Positions 39,649 to 47,366 of a stretch of DNA of 48,853 nt are shown here, piece after piece. The notes beneath the pieces are model-generated. The model had not been told where the DNA came from. It saw only the letters and a program-made list of their open reading frames with translations, and did not search any database. A program made the translations under genes and the position numbers. Numbering within the stretch: position 1 is the stretch's first letter; the number at the start of each line of letters is the position of its first letter. The DNA is from a virus, in IMG/VR virus record IMGVR_UViG_3300024323_000010, positions 1 to 48,853 of that record. One strand, given 5' to 3'.

Positions 39649-40104
39649 TCAAGCCGGAGGGGGGTACGCCTTTCGTTTTTCCGGCTGCTGTCGGGGAACG
39701 ACCCACGACGCATACGCCGATACGCCCTCGAGCACCGCTCGGTCCTCGTCGTCGAGCGCGATCTCCGGCGCCGTCATCTCGTGCAGCGTGACGCCCATCG
39801 CCTGGTAGAAACCCTCCAGGTAGTCCACTCGCCAGGAGAGCTTGCCGGTCTTCGCCAGCCCGAGGTAGCGGGCGACCGTGTGACTGATGCGGTCCACCGC
39901 CGTCTGGCGGTTCCACCCCGGCTGCTCTCGCTCCGCGGCCGGAATCATGAAGGGGACCATCTCGGCGGCGAGCGTGTTCAGGTAGTACGGCTTTCGTTCC
40001 ACCCTCCTCGATGCGATCCGCCGCCGCAGCAGCAAGAGCGCGTTTTCAGTGATGATTTCGTCCAGGGTCCGAAGTTCAGCGGCGTTTCCCATGGGCCCAA
40101 TCAT
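39649..40104 (-). CDS. Putative phage repressor-like DNA-binding protein
   Basis: A 151-aa protein. NRQTAVDRISHTVARYLGLA, KTGKLSWRVDYLEGFYQAMG and VTLHEM (about 72-117) fit an XRE-like HTH. The N-terminal half is helical. No peptidase (LexA-type) domain is seen, so SOS-type self-cleavage is not expected. It reads away from the XRE gene at 40180 with a 75-base operator gap between them, the usual place of a lysogeny repressor. ATG 40104 and 40092 are both possible. Confidence 0.6.
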   Translation of the reverse strand: MIGPMGNAAELRTLDEIITENALLLLRRRIASRRVERKPYYLNTLAAEMVPFMIPAAEREQPGWNRQTAVDRISHTVARYLGLAKTGKLSWRVDYLEGFYQAMGVTLHEMTAPEIALDDEDRAVLEGVSAYASWVVPRQQPEKRKAYPPPA

Positions 40105-40105
40105 A

Positions 40106-40120
40106 AAGAAATCTTTTCGT
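40106..40120. promoter_or_regulatory. Dyad AAGAA-N5-TTCGT in the divergent regulator gap
   Basis: One base departs from perfect ACGAA-N5-TTCGT. It starts two bases ahead of ATG 40104, so a bound protein would block translation or transcription of that gene. Confidence 0.5.
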
Positions 40121-40151
40121 AATTGGGAGGGTTCCCACGCGAATTCGTCCG

Positions 40152-40169
40152 GTCCACGAGTCCGTGGAC
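40152..40169. promoter_or_regulatory. 18-base dyad in the divergent regulator gap
   Basis: GTCCACG-AGTC-CGTGGAC has perfect 7-base arms, eleven bases before ATG 40180. I saw no second copy. A strong candidate for an operator of one of the two regulators. Confidence 0.6.
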
Positions 40170-40179
40170 TGCCTAGGAA

Positions 40180-40539
40180 ATGGGCGTGGCTTTTCTGCCT
40201 ATTGCCTGCCGAAATCGTTTCGTCCAAGCTGCGGCCGTGGCGCGAAAGAAGAAGCTGGCGGCGCCGGCCATCAGTGGCCCGGACGCCCTCCGGGCCTGGC
40301 GGCAGCGGACGCAGACGTCCCAGAAGCAGCTCGCGAAGATGCTGAACTTCAAGCACAACACGAGCGTGTCCTGGTACGAGCTCGGGCGGCTGCCGATGAC
40401 GTTCCCGAGCCTGATCGAGCTGCAGCGGCTCACGGGCATTTCGATCTGGACCCTGGCGACGGACGAACAACGCCAGGTGATGCGGGAGATCCAGAGCGCG
40501 CTCGCGGCGGCCGCGAACCCGGAGGCGATGGCCGGATGA
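40180..40539 (+). CDS. XRE-family regulator (Cro/CI-type)
   Basis: A 119-aa protein. Residues about 33-88 (SGPDALRAWRQRTQTSQKQL, AKMLNFKHNTSVSWYELGRL, then PSLIELQRLTGISIW) are a clear XRE HTH. ATG 40180 is chosen for the longest frame, but an in-frame GTG 40237 gives a more usual start (ARKKKLAAP). Divergent from the 39649 gene, it is likely the Cro-like or early activator member. Confidence 0.7.
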   Translation: MGVAFLPIACRNRFVQAAAVARKKKLAAPAISGPDALRAWRQRTQTSQKQLAKMLNFKHNTSVSWYELGRLPMTFPSLIELQRLTGISIWTLATDEQRQVMREIQSALAAAANPEAMAG

Positions 40540-40889
40540 GCGCTCGCGCCCGCACCGTGCGCAGCCAGCCGCCCGAGGACCTCGCGGCGGACGAGTGGAA
40601 CGCGCTGGCGCGGTGGGCGCAGGAGCGGGAGCCCTGGGCGGTGGGTGAGCTCTCGGACCTCGTCGAGCACTGCCTGGATCACCACCGCGCGCGCGGCAAC
40701 GCGATGGCCGACTGGGTGGCCGCCTGCCGCACCTGGATCCGCAACGAGCGCCTGTGGGGGCGCAGAGGAGGACAGGGTGGACCCCCTCGGAAAACACCTG
40801 GCGGGGGCGGTGGTGGCAGCTCGGGGAGGGGCGGCGTCGCGGCCGCTGCGCGGATCGCCGCGCAGCGACTCGGCCTCTTCGACGCCTAG
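40536..40889 (+). CDS. Replication-initiation (DnaT/replisome organiser-like) candidate
   Basis: A 117-aa protein, ATGA overlap. LSDLVEHCLDHHRARGNAMA then DWVAACRTWIRNERLW (about 41-75) matches the short C-terminal domain of phage replication initiators and DnaT-like proteins: helix, GN.M.DW, RTWIRN. The remaining tail is Gly/Ser-rich. It lacks the large N-terminal HTH usual in full initiators, which may be supplied by the XRE gene just before it. Confidence 0.6.
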   Translation: MSARARTVRSQPPEDLAADEWNALARWAQEREPWAVGELSDLVEHCLDHHRARGNAMADWVAACRTWIRNERLWGRRGGQGGPPRKTPGGGGGGSSGRGGVAAAARIAAQRLGLFDA

Positions 40890-41310
40890 CCGGCAGGAGG
40901 GTACCCCCGAGGCGGCCGCGCTATTCGCGATGGTGACGAAGCTCTTTCACCTCTTCCCGCAGCAGGGCAACGACGAGACGATCGCGTACCGGATCGTGGC
41001 CTACTGCGGCGAGCTCGCCGATATCCACGTGGACGTGCTGCGGCCGGCGCTGCGCCGCCTCTGGCGCGACCACAAGCGCGGGAGCTTTCTGCCGACCGTG
41101 GCCGAGATCCGGCGGGCCGCGGCGCTGGTGGTGCGCCACGCGCGCGCGGGCCGCGACGCCATGACGCCCGAGCACGCCGACCCGAGCACGACCGAGCCGA
41201 ACGTCGAGCGCTTGCTCCAGCTCGCCCCCAAGCCCCACGAGCCCTGCCCCTACCCGCAGCTTGCGGGCGGCGGAACGGCGTTCCTGCAGCTCGAGGCCGG
41301 CGCCGCGTGA
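40777..41310 (+). CDS. Helicase-loader-like replication protein
   Basis: A 177-aa protein. I chose GTG 40777 for GGAGGA about seven bases upstream. It overlaps the previous gene by 113 bases in another frame. ALFAMVTKLFHLFPQQGNDE, IAYRIVAYCGELADIHVDVL and RLWRDHKRGSFLPTVAEIRR (about 50-115) resemble lambda P/G39P-type loaders, especially the FLPTVAEIR word. It would recruit the host DnaB helicase. Confidence 0.6.
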   Translation: MDPLGKHLAGAVVAARGGAASRPLRGSPRSDSASSTPSRQEGTPEAAALFAMVTKLFHLFPQQGNDETIAYRIVAYCGELADIHVDVLRPALRRLWRDHKRGSFLPTVAEIRRAAALVVRHARAGRDAMTPEHADPSTTEPNVERLLQLAPKPHEPCPYPQLAGGGTAFLQLEAGAA

Positions 41311-41810
41311 TCGTGGCCGGGATCGACCCGGGCAAGGCCGGCGCCATCGCTGCGCTGCGCGAGGACGCCGCGGTGCTGCTGCTCGAGGATGCGCCCATGC
41401 TGCGCGTCGGGAAGAAGCAGGAGTACGACCTGGCTGCGATGGCGGATCTCCTGCGCTACGTGCAGGCGCTCGACCCGGCGGCGGCGGTGGCGATCGAGCG
41501 CGTCTGGGTGCGGCCCGGCGAGGGCGCGGTCGGCGCGATGACGTTCGGCGAGGGGAGCGGGATCTGGCTCGGCGTGACCGCGGCGCTCAACCTGCGCCTG
41601 GAGCGCGTGACGCCGATGCGCTGGCGGCGGGCGGTGATGGACGGGCTGCCCAAGGGCAAGGGCTCGAGCATCCAGCGCGCGCGCGAGCTCTTCCCGGATC
41701 AGGCCCCCAAGCTCACGCGGCGCAAGGATGACGGGCGCGCAGAGGCGCTTCTGATTGCCGAGTTCGCGCGGCGCACGTTTCTCGGGCTGAGCCCGAAGGA
41801 GGAACCATGA
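41307..41810 (+). CDS. RuvC-like Holliday junction resolvase
   Basis: A 167-aa protein. AGIDPGKAGAIA (D7), VAIERVW (E64) and KDDGRAEALLIAEF (D141/D142, E146) are the three acidic centres of the RuvC family. The fold length is short but normal. It resolves recombination or replication intermediates before packaging. Starts at GTG 41307 in a GTGA overlap. Confidence 0.8.
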   Translation: MIVAGIDPGKAGAIAALREDAAVLLLEDAPMLRVGKKQEYDLAAMADLLRYVQALDPAAAVAIERVWVRPGEGAVGAMTFGEGSGIWLGVTAALNLRLERVTPMRWRRAVMDGLPKGKGSSIQRARELFPDQAPKLTRRKDDGRAEALLIAEFARRTFLGLSPKEEP

Positions 41811-42082
41811 CGCAGCCGGTGAGCCAAGATCGACATGTCCTCGCAAGTAACACCGAGGTCGGGAGCGGCGCGCGGCACGGGATCATCACCCTCGTGGTCG
41901 GCCAGCTTCTCGGCCGCGGCCTCGTGCACTACGGGATCCCGGCCACGACGGGGCAGGTGGTCGAGGGCGCCGAGTACCTGATCGACCTGGCCAGCGGCGG
42001 CGCGGCGATCCTCGCGGCCGGGCTCGGCTCGCTCTGGCGCACCTACATCGTGCGGTCGGGCGCGCCCGCCCAGTCGAAGTAA
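41807..42082 (+). CDS. Holin-like membrane protein
   Basis: A 91-aa protein with RHGIITLVVGQLLGRGLVHY (about 23-42), an acidic turn, and GGAAILAAGLGSLWRTYIV (about 64-82). This two-helix hairpin with GAxxxLAA character matches a group of phage holins. It lies far from the endolysin (31991), in the replication unit. Alternatives are an unrelated small membrane protein. ATG overlaps the resolvase stop. Confidence 0.5.
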   Translation: MTQPVSQDRHVLASNTEVGSGARHGIITLVVGQLLGRGLVHYGIPATTGQVVEGAEYLIDLASGGAAILAAGLGSLWRTYIVRSGAPAQSK

Positions 42083-42393
42083 GCCGGGTTCGCCTTCTCG
42101 CGCTTGCGCTCGCGGGCGAGCGCGCGGAGGCGCTTCGCCTCGGCTTCCCGCGCCTCGCGGCGCTCCTTCGTGCGCTGCCGCCGCCGCGCGAGGTCCATCT
42201 CCACGTGGCACTCCAGGCATGCGCTCTGGTCCGGCGCGCGCCGGGGGCGGACGTGGCAGACGAAGCAGGTGCCGCGGCGCCGCTCTTTCCGCGCGCGCGC
42301 GACGCGCCTCGCATGCGCCTCGGCCTTCTGCTGCTCGGCGAGCGCCTGGCGCTTGTGGTATTTTTCCACCATGGGAATCGACGTGGCTGGCAT
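42043..42393 (-). CDS. Basic zinc-site protein at the end of the late unit
   Basis: A 116-aa, very Arg/Lys-rich protein. CFVCHVRPRRAPDQSACLEC gives two C-x2-C pairs (about 43-62). The rest is a charged helix. It overlaps the holin-like gene by 40 bases on the other strand. ATG 42393 is the first start and ATG 42372 is internal. It may bind nucleic acid. Confidence 0.55.
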   Translation of the reverse strand: MPATSIPMVEKYHKRQALAEQQKAEAHARRVARARKERRRGTCFVCHVRPRRAPDQSACLECHVEMDLARRRQRTKERREAREAEAKRLRALARERKREKANPAYFDWAGAPDRTM

Positions 42394-42532
42394 TTTCTTC
42401 GCCCTCTGGATTCTCCTGGGGCCTGCAGGCCCCAGTCTCGAGGAGGTGCGCTTCTCGAAGCCGGCCGTCTACTGGGGCGGCAAGCTGCTCTGCGTGGCGC
42501 TGTTCGTCGTGCTGCCGTTCTGGGTCCTGTAG
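42371..42532 (+). CDS. 53-residue membrane protein, antisense to two genes
   Basis: ATG 42371 shares the palindrome CCATGG with the internal ATG 42372 of the minus-strand gene. IFFALWILLGPAGPSLEEVR and GKLLCVALFVVLPFWVL are two membrane segments. There is no ribosome site. It overlaps the ends of two minus genes. It looks like a protein but may be chance. Confidence 0.35.
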   Translation: MGIDVAGIFFALWILLGPAGPSLEEVRFSKPAVYWGGKLLCVALFVVLPFWVL

Positions 42533-44451
42533 CCGCCCGGCGCGTCCTCCCAGCGGCCCGAATCGACCGCGGTGTGCGTCGCGATCTGGCTGAGCTGCGC
42601 GAAGATGCGCAGCGCGGCCTTCGATCCCGCGGGCGCCTGGAACCCGCGCGTGAGGAGCCGCACGGCGGTCGGGTTGGTGAAGAGCTGCCCGATCACGTGA
42701 GGCGCGAGCGCGGTCGTCGCCGCCGCGCCGTATCGGCCTGAGCCCGCCAGGTAGAGCGCCGCGCCCTCGGGCCCGGCGCGCACGCTCACGCCGCCGGCGC
42801 CCTTGCCGGTGAACTCCTGGGCCACCTGCAGGACCTGGGCAAGCTTCGTGAGCTCGGCGTGGTTCTGCGCGCCGAGCAGCTCCTTTCCGGAGTCGCCGAA
42901 CTGCCGGAGCTTCGTGAGCAGCCGCTGGCCGCTGAGCAGATTCCCCACGCCCGGATCCACCGCGTCCCGCGTGAGGAGCCGCTCGACGTACTCGCGCTGC
43001 ACGCCCTGCCAGAGCTGCGGCTTCCCGATCGCCTGCTTCGCCAGCCGCACGCTCCCGGGCCGGTTCGCCTGCAGAATCCCATCGACGACCGCTTCAGGAT
43101 TGCGACTCGCAAGCTGGCGGATGAGGTCGCTGTTGAAGAGGGTCGCCCCCCGCTTGTATCCCTCGTTCGCCGCGCGCCAAGCGTCGTACACCTCCGGGCC
43201 GGCGGCCTTCGCGCTCGCTTCCATCGAGCCGTCGAGGTACTTCACGACGCGCTTGGCTGCCTGGCTGGCCGCGCCCGAAATCATCTCGGTACTGCCGCGC
43301 TTCACGGCGAGCAGATCCGAGCGCAGACGCGCGGCCGCCTCAAAGGTCATCTTGTCCGGCTTGCCCATCACCTGGCGCAGGATGCTCTCGGCTTCCGCCT
43401 TGTGGAGACCCTGCCCCGCTTCGTTCAGCGCCTTCTCGGCTTCGGCGCGCGCCGGCCCGAGATCGACGATGGGCTCGGCGGCGTACTTCTCGCCCGCCGG
43501 GAGGATCGCGCCCGAGTCGCGGAGGCGCTGCTGAACCGCGGCATCGAACGCCTGATCGACGCGGCCGTAGGCGTTTGCCGCCGCGTTCAGGAACGCATCG
43601 CGGTGGCCGTGGATCGCGTCGCTCACGACCTTGCCGAGTTCCTCTCGCGAGTGACGCAGAGGCAACTGCTCGGCGAAGTCCTGCACGGCCTTCGTCGCGA
43701 TCTCTCGCGCATTCGTGCGCGCGGCCTGCAGTCCGGGCGCCGCGAAGATCGACGACTCGCCGACGCCCTGGAGCAGCCGCGCCAGGTTACTGCCCGTCGC
43801 CTGCGCCGGCGGGATCACGCCGCCCTTGGCCTCGATCTCGCGCACGGCCATGTCGCGCACGGGGTTCGCGGGCCCGCGCAGAATGCCGCGCTCCGCCATG
43901 CCGAGGCCGCCGCTCAGGAGCGAGCCCGCGCCCTCGCCTGCCGCCATGCCGAGCCCCGTCTCGACCGCGCGCTGCCCTGCCGAAGCGAGGCGACTCGGCT
44001 CCTTCAGCGGCGGCCCGAGCAGCGGCTGGCGCCCCGCGGGAAACGCCGGCGTCGGATCGAACGGCTCGGAAGCAATGGAGCCCGCGGCGCCCGCCAGCCC
44101 CGCAAGCGCCATCCGGGCGAGCGGAATGAGCTCGCCGCCGAAGGGAATCGTCGCAACCCCCACTCCGGTCTCGATCGCCGTGCGCGGGTTGATCGGCGAG
44201 CTCGCGTAGCGCGCCGCGGCGGAGTCTTCCGCCTCGCGCGTGCCGCTCGACGCGAGGTCGCTCGGCCGCCGCGCGAGCTGGCGCTGGCCCGTCGCCGGGA
44301 TCGGATCGGGCGGGGGCGCCGCCGCCTCAATCGCCTGGCGCGTGCGCTCGATCCAGTCCGGGGCCGGGCCGGTCGGCGCGTCCGGCAGGTCCGCCCAGGG
44401 CGCGGCCTTCGCGGTCGGCGCGTCTGGCAGGGAGTCCCACGGGTTCGGCAT
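42469..44451 (-). CDS. Internal virion (ejection) protein candidate
   Basis: A 660-aa protein. The start ATG 44451 overlaps the previous TAA (TAATG). The N-terminus has a doubled word NPWDSLPDAPTAKAAPWADL, a hallmark of large internal virion proteins. A hydrophobic stretch (about 95-135, with GVGVATIPFGGELIPLARMA) could insert in a membrane. The rest is helical and charged. Such proteins leave the head with the DNA to make a channel or transglycosylase. No enzyme motif is visible here. Confidence 0.65.
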   Translation of the reverse strand: MPNPWDSLPDAPTAKAAPWADLPDAPTGPAPDWIERTRQAIEAAAPPPDPIPATGQRQLARRPSDLASSGTREAEDSAAARYASSPINPRTAIETGVGVATIPFGGELIPLARMALAGLAGAAGSIASEPFDPTPAFPAGRQPLLGPPLKEPSRLASAGQRAVETGLGMAAGEGAGSLLSGGLGMAERGILRGPANPVRDMAVREIEAKGGVIPPAQATGSNLARLLQGVGESSIFAAPGLQAARTNAREIATKAVQDFAEQLPLRHSREELGKVVSDAIHGHRDAFLNAAANAYGRVDQAFDAAVQQRLRDSGAILPAGEKYAAEPIVDLGPARAEAEKALNEAGQGLHKAEAESILRQVMGKPDKMTFEAAARLRSDLLAVKRGSTEMISGAASQAAKRVVKYLDGSMEASAKAAGPEVYDAWRAANEGYKRGATLFNSDLIRQLASRNPEAVVDGILQANRPGSVRLAKQAIGKPQLWQGVQREYVERLLTRDAVDPGVGNLLSGQRLLTKLRQFGDSGKELLGAQNHAELTKLAQVLQVAQEFTGKGAGGVSVRAGPEGAALYLAGSGRYGAAATTALAPHVIGQLFTNPTAVRLLTRGFQAPAGSKAALRIFAQLSQIATHTAVDSGRWEDAPGGYRTQNGSTTNSATQSSLPPQ

Positions 44452-46025
44452 TACTGCACCGGAGTCCCGCCGAGGGCCGTCCACTTCGAGACGTCAGCCG
44501 CCGGCACCATCTTCTCGGCTCCATCCGGGAAGCGCATGTGCACCTGGCCGCCGGCCGCCGGCGCGGCGCCAGAGGGCGTCGCCGGCGCATTGCCCTTCCC
44601 CTGGCTCTCGCCGAGATCCTGGCGCCAGCCAGGGACCATCTGATCGACCGCGTCCTCGCCGAAGAGGTACTTCCCGATCTTGATCCGGTCGCCAAGGTAG
44701 CGGCGGTGCATCGCCGACGTGCGACCGAGATTGGACTGCACGAGTGACTTGATCTCGTTGAACGTCTGCTCGGGAATCACCGCTCCCTGCCGGTAGGACG
44801 CCAGCTTTCCGCGGAGCTGGTTCGCGAGCGAGGCGGCCTCGTTGCGCACGGTGTCCACCTCTTCCGAGCGCGCTGCGGTGTTGTCGAGGTTGTGGATCCA
44901 GCCCGTGAGGACCTGATAGCTCCCGGGTCCGTTGTACGGCACCGCGAGGTCCTGGCGGAGCTTGGATTCGGTATCGCGGTAGGCCGTCTGTTTGTCGAGC
45001 GTCTTGGAAGCCCAGAGGTCTTTTCGCGTGAGCAGGTTCGCGCTTCCGCCGACCGGCCGGTCCTTCATCCCCTGGTTCTTCAGGTTCTGCAGCTCGAGGT
45101 CGTACTGGTGCTTCTGTGCATCGGCGAGCTGTTTGAACGACGAATCCATCTCGGCCTTGCGATGCTGGAGGACCTCGGGCGTCGTCTCGATGCCGTTGAT
45201 CGACGTGAGATCGCCCTCGTGCCGCTTGGCGATGGCCCACTCGCCCGCGTTCATCTGCAGCTCGGGCGGGAGCTGGTCGTTGAAGTCCTGGAGCGATCCG
45301 AGGGTCCAGCGGCCACCCGTGCTCTTCAGCGCGTCCAGCTTGGCGCTCTGCTCTGGCGTGAAGCCGGCCCCAGCCGTGATCGCCTCGAGCTTCTGGCGCA
45401 CGCCCGGCAGCGCTTCCTGATCGCCGAGGATGATTCCCTCGTGCGACTTGTCGGCGACGTACTTGTGCAGGTCCGCGACGGTGCCGCCCGAGGCGATGAG
45501 CTGCTGTGCGCCCGCATCTCCCGCCACGAGCTTGAGCAGCCCCGCGGTCTGGCCCGCGCCGCCCGACATGAAGGCGTCGTAGAAGTCGTCCGCCTCGCCC
45601 GGCTTGCCGCCGGCCACCTCGGCGAAGCGCTTCTTCAGCAGGCCGTCCACGCGATCGAAGTCGCCGGGCGCCGCCTTCTGGCGGATCGCGTCGAACTGCT
45701 GGAGCAGGTTCATGCCCTCCTGGAATGCCTGCACGCGCTGCTGGTTTCCCGCGGCGCGCTGCGCACGGAGCTGCCCCGAGGCGGACGGCTGGCCCTGCGA
45801 GCTCGCGATGGCGTTCTGCACGCGCATGAGCACGTTGCCGAGCGGGTTCTGCTGGAACGAGAGATCCGAGAGGTCGGCCGGCTGCGACTGCGCGGGCGCG
45901 CCGAACATGGTGGTCTCGGGCGGCGGCGCGAGCCCGAGCCCCTTGGCCGCCACCTGGCCGAGCCCCTTCGCGCCGGCGAGCCCGAGGCTCGCGGCCTGCG
46001 AGAGGATGTCGCCGAGTCCGCTCAC
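44451..46025 (-). CDS. Internal virion protein candidate
   Basis: A 524-aa protein. N-terminal Ala/Gly-rich segments (LGDILSQAASLGLAGAKGLG) precede a long helical and Gln/Lys/Asp-rich body (QKHQYDLELQNLKNQGMKDR). The C-terminus returns to RYLGDRIKIGKYLFGEDAVD. The layout fits the middle protein of the three-gene internal virion cassette in podoviruses. It overlaps the previous gene by four bases. Confidence 0.6.
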   Translation of the reverse strand: MSGLGDILSQAASLGLAGAKGLGQVAAKGLGLAPPPETTMFGAPAQSQPADLSDLSFQQNPLGNVLMRVQNAIASSQGQPSASGQLRAQRAAGNQQRVQAFQEGMNLLQQFDAIRQKAAPGDFDRVDGLLKKRFAEVAGGKPGEADDFYDAFMSGGAGQTAGLLKLVAGDAGAQQLIASGGTVADLHKYVADKSHEGIILGDQEALPGVRQKLEAITAGAGFTPEQSAKLDALKSTGGRWTLGSLQDFNDQLPPELQMNAGEWAIAKRHEGDLTSINGIETTPEVLQHRKAEMDSSFKQLADAQKHQYDLELQNLKNQGMKDRPVGGSANLLTRKDLWASKTLDKQTAYRDTESKLRQDLAVPYNGPGSYQVLTGWIHNLDNTAARSEEVDTVRNEAASLANQLRGKLASYRQGAVIPEQTFNEIKSLVQSNLGRTSAMHRRYLGDRIKIGKYLFGEDAVDQMVPGWRQDLGESQGKGNAPATPSGAAPAAGGQVHMRFPDGAEKMVPAADVSKWTALGGTPVQ

Positions 46026-46474
46026 AGCAGGCCCACCAGCAGCGGGAGGAGCTGCGAGAGCCCGGCCGCGCCGCCCGCGGCGCCCGCGGCCGGAGCGGCA
46101 GCCGCAGCAGCCGGGGCGGCGGCGGCCGGAGCCATCCCGAGGCCCGGGAAGACCTGCGCGAAGTTGCTGGCGGCCGTCGGCACCGGCCCGGCGCCGCCGA
46201 GCCCGGGGAGCGGCCCGCTGAGCCCGCCGTTGCCCGCAGGAACGCTCCCGAGGTACCCGCCCGCATCAGGCGAGCCCCCCATCCCGAGGAGCTTGAGGAG
46301 CTGGTGGGGATCGAATCCGAGGAGCTGCTGCATGCCCCCCTGCTGCTGCTGGTCGCCCTGGGGCGCGAGCCCCATGCCTCCCGCCGCCGGCGGCGGCGGG
46401 GGCGGCGGCGCGCCGTTGAGCGCGCCCATGAGTCCGCCCAGGAGCCCGCCCGAGTGTCCGAGTCCGAGTGCCAT
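46022..46474 (-). CDS. Gly/Ala/Pro-rich virion protein
   Basis: A 150-aa, low-complexity protein with a run of seven Pro (near 25), a Gln/Gly stretch and Ala-rich tracts. It lies between the Gln-rich and the 524-aa virion proteins. The low complexity makes homology unclear. It may be an unstructured internal protein. Confidence 0.55.
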   Translation of the reverse strand: MALGLGHSGGLLGGLMGALNGAPPPPPPPAAGGMGLAPQGDQQQQGGMQQLLGFDPHQLLKLLGMGGSPDAGGYLGSVPAGNGGLSGPLPGLGGAGPVPTAASNFAQVFPGLGMAPAAAAPAAAAAAPAAGAAGGAAGLSQLLPLLVGLL

Positions 46475-46487
46475 GCCGTGTCCCCCC

Positions 46488-47363
46488 TTACAGGCCGCCG
46501 AGGAAGCCGCCGAGGATCGAGGCCCCGGACGGCGTCTGCGTCGAAGTCGTGGTCCCGCCCGTGAACTGCCGCTGCGAGACGAGCGGGCCGAGCGCGTTCG
46601 CGCCGCTGAAGCCCTGCGCGATCCCGAGGCCCGCGCTCGTGATGCCGCGGCCGAAGTTCATCTGGTTCTGCGTGTTCTGCGCGTTCAAATCCGCGAGGAA
46701 GCCCTGCCGCCGCGCCGACATGTCGCCCGCCTGGCCGAGCTGCGTCGAGCGGAGCTGCGCCGCGGCGATCGGGTACTGGAGCATCTGCTGCGCCTGCTGC
46801 TGCCGCAGGCCCGAGACGAGCTGCTGCGCCTGCCGCTGCATCTCCTGCCCGAACTGCGAGGACTGGTTGAAGATCGGTGTGTCGGTCGGCCGTAGCCCGC
46901 GCGCCGCGCTGTTCTGCGCGATCGTCTGGAGGGTGTCGTCGCGGAACTTACTGAGGTCGCTCAGCCCGCTCTGAATGCCGAGATCGGCCTGCTGCTGGAT
47001 CAGCGCCTGCTGCTGCGGCGTGAGCGTCGCGCCCTGCCCCGCCGCCGCCATCATCTGCTGCAGGATGTTCTGGTCGGTCCCGCCGAGGCCCTGTAGCTCC
47101 TGGAGCTGGCGGGCCTGCATCTGCCCCTGCTGCAGCGGCGAGAAGCTCTGGTTCAGGCCCTGGAGCTGGCCCTGGAAGAGCTGCGTGAGCGCATCGTTGA
47201 AGCCGCCCTGCCCGAGCGTCTGCGCGAGGAGCTGGCGGAAGAGCGGCAGCGCCTCGGTGGACTGCGCGGCGAGGTTGTTCGAGATCGTCTTCTCGGCCTT
47301 GGACGCCGGATGCGCGGACGTGCTCGTGGAGGACCCGTTCGAGAAGAAATCCATGAAGCCCAT
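46488..47363 (-). CDS. Gln-rich internal virion protein candidate
   Basis: A 291-aa protein: short N-terminus (MGFMDFFSNGSSTSTSAHPA) then long Gln/Ala/Leu helices (QQALIQQQADLGIQSGLSDL; QRQAQQLVSGLRQQQAQQML). It is a common first gene of the podovirus internal cassette and lies directly after the fibre. It ends in a Gly/Thr/Ser-rich stretch. Confidence 0.6.
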   Translation of the reverse strand: MGFMDFFSNGSSTSTSAHPASKAEKTISNNLAAQSTEALPLFRQLLAQTLGQGGFNDALTQLFQGQLQGLNQSFSPLQQGQMQARQLQELQGLGGTDQNILQQMMAAAGQGATLTPQQQALIQQQADLGIQSGLSDLSKFRDDTLQTIAQNSAARGLRPTDTPIFNQSSQFGQEMQRQAQQLVSGLRQQQAQQMLQYPIAAAQLRSTQLGQAGDMSARRQGFLADLNAQNTQNQMNFGRGITSAGLGIAQGFSGANALGPLVSQRQFTGGTTTSTQTPSGASILGGFLGGL

Positions 47364-47366
47364 GGG

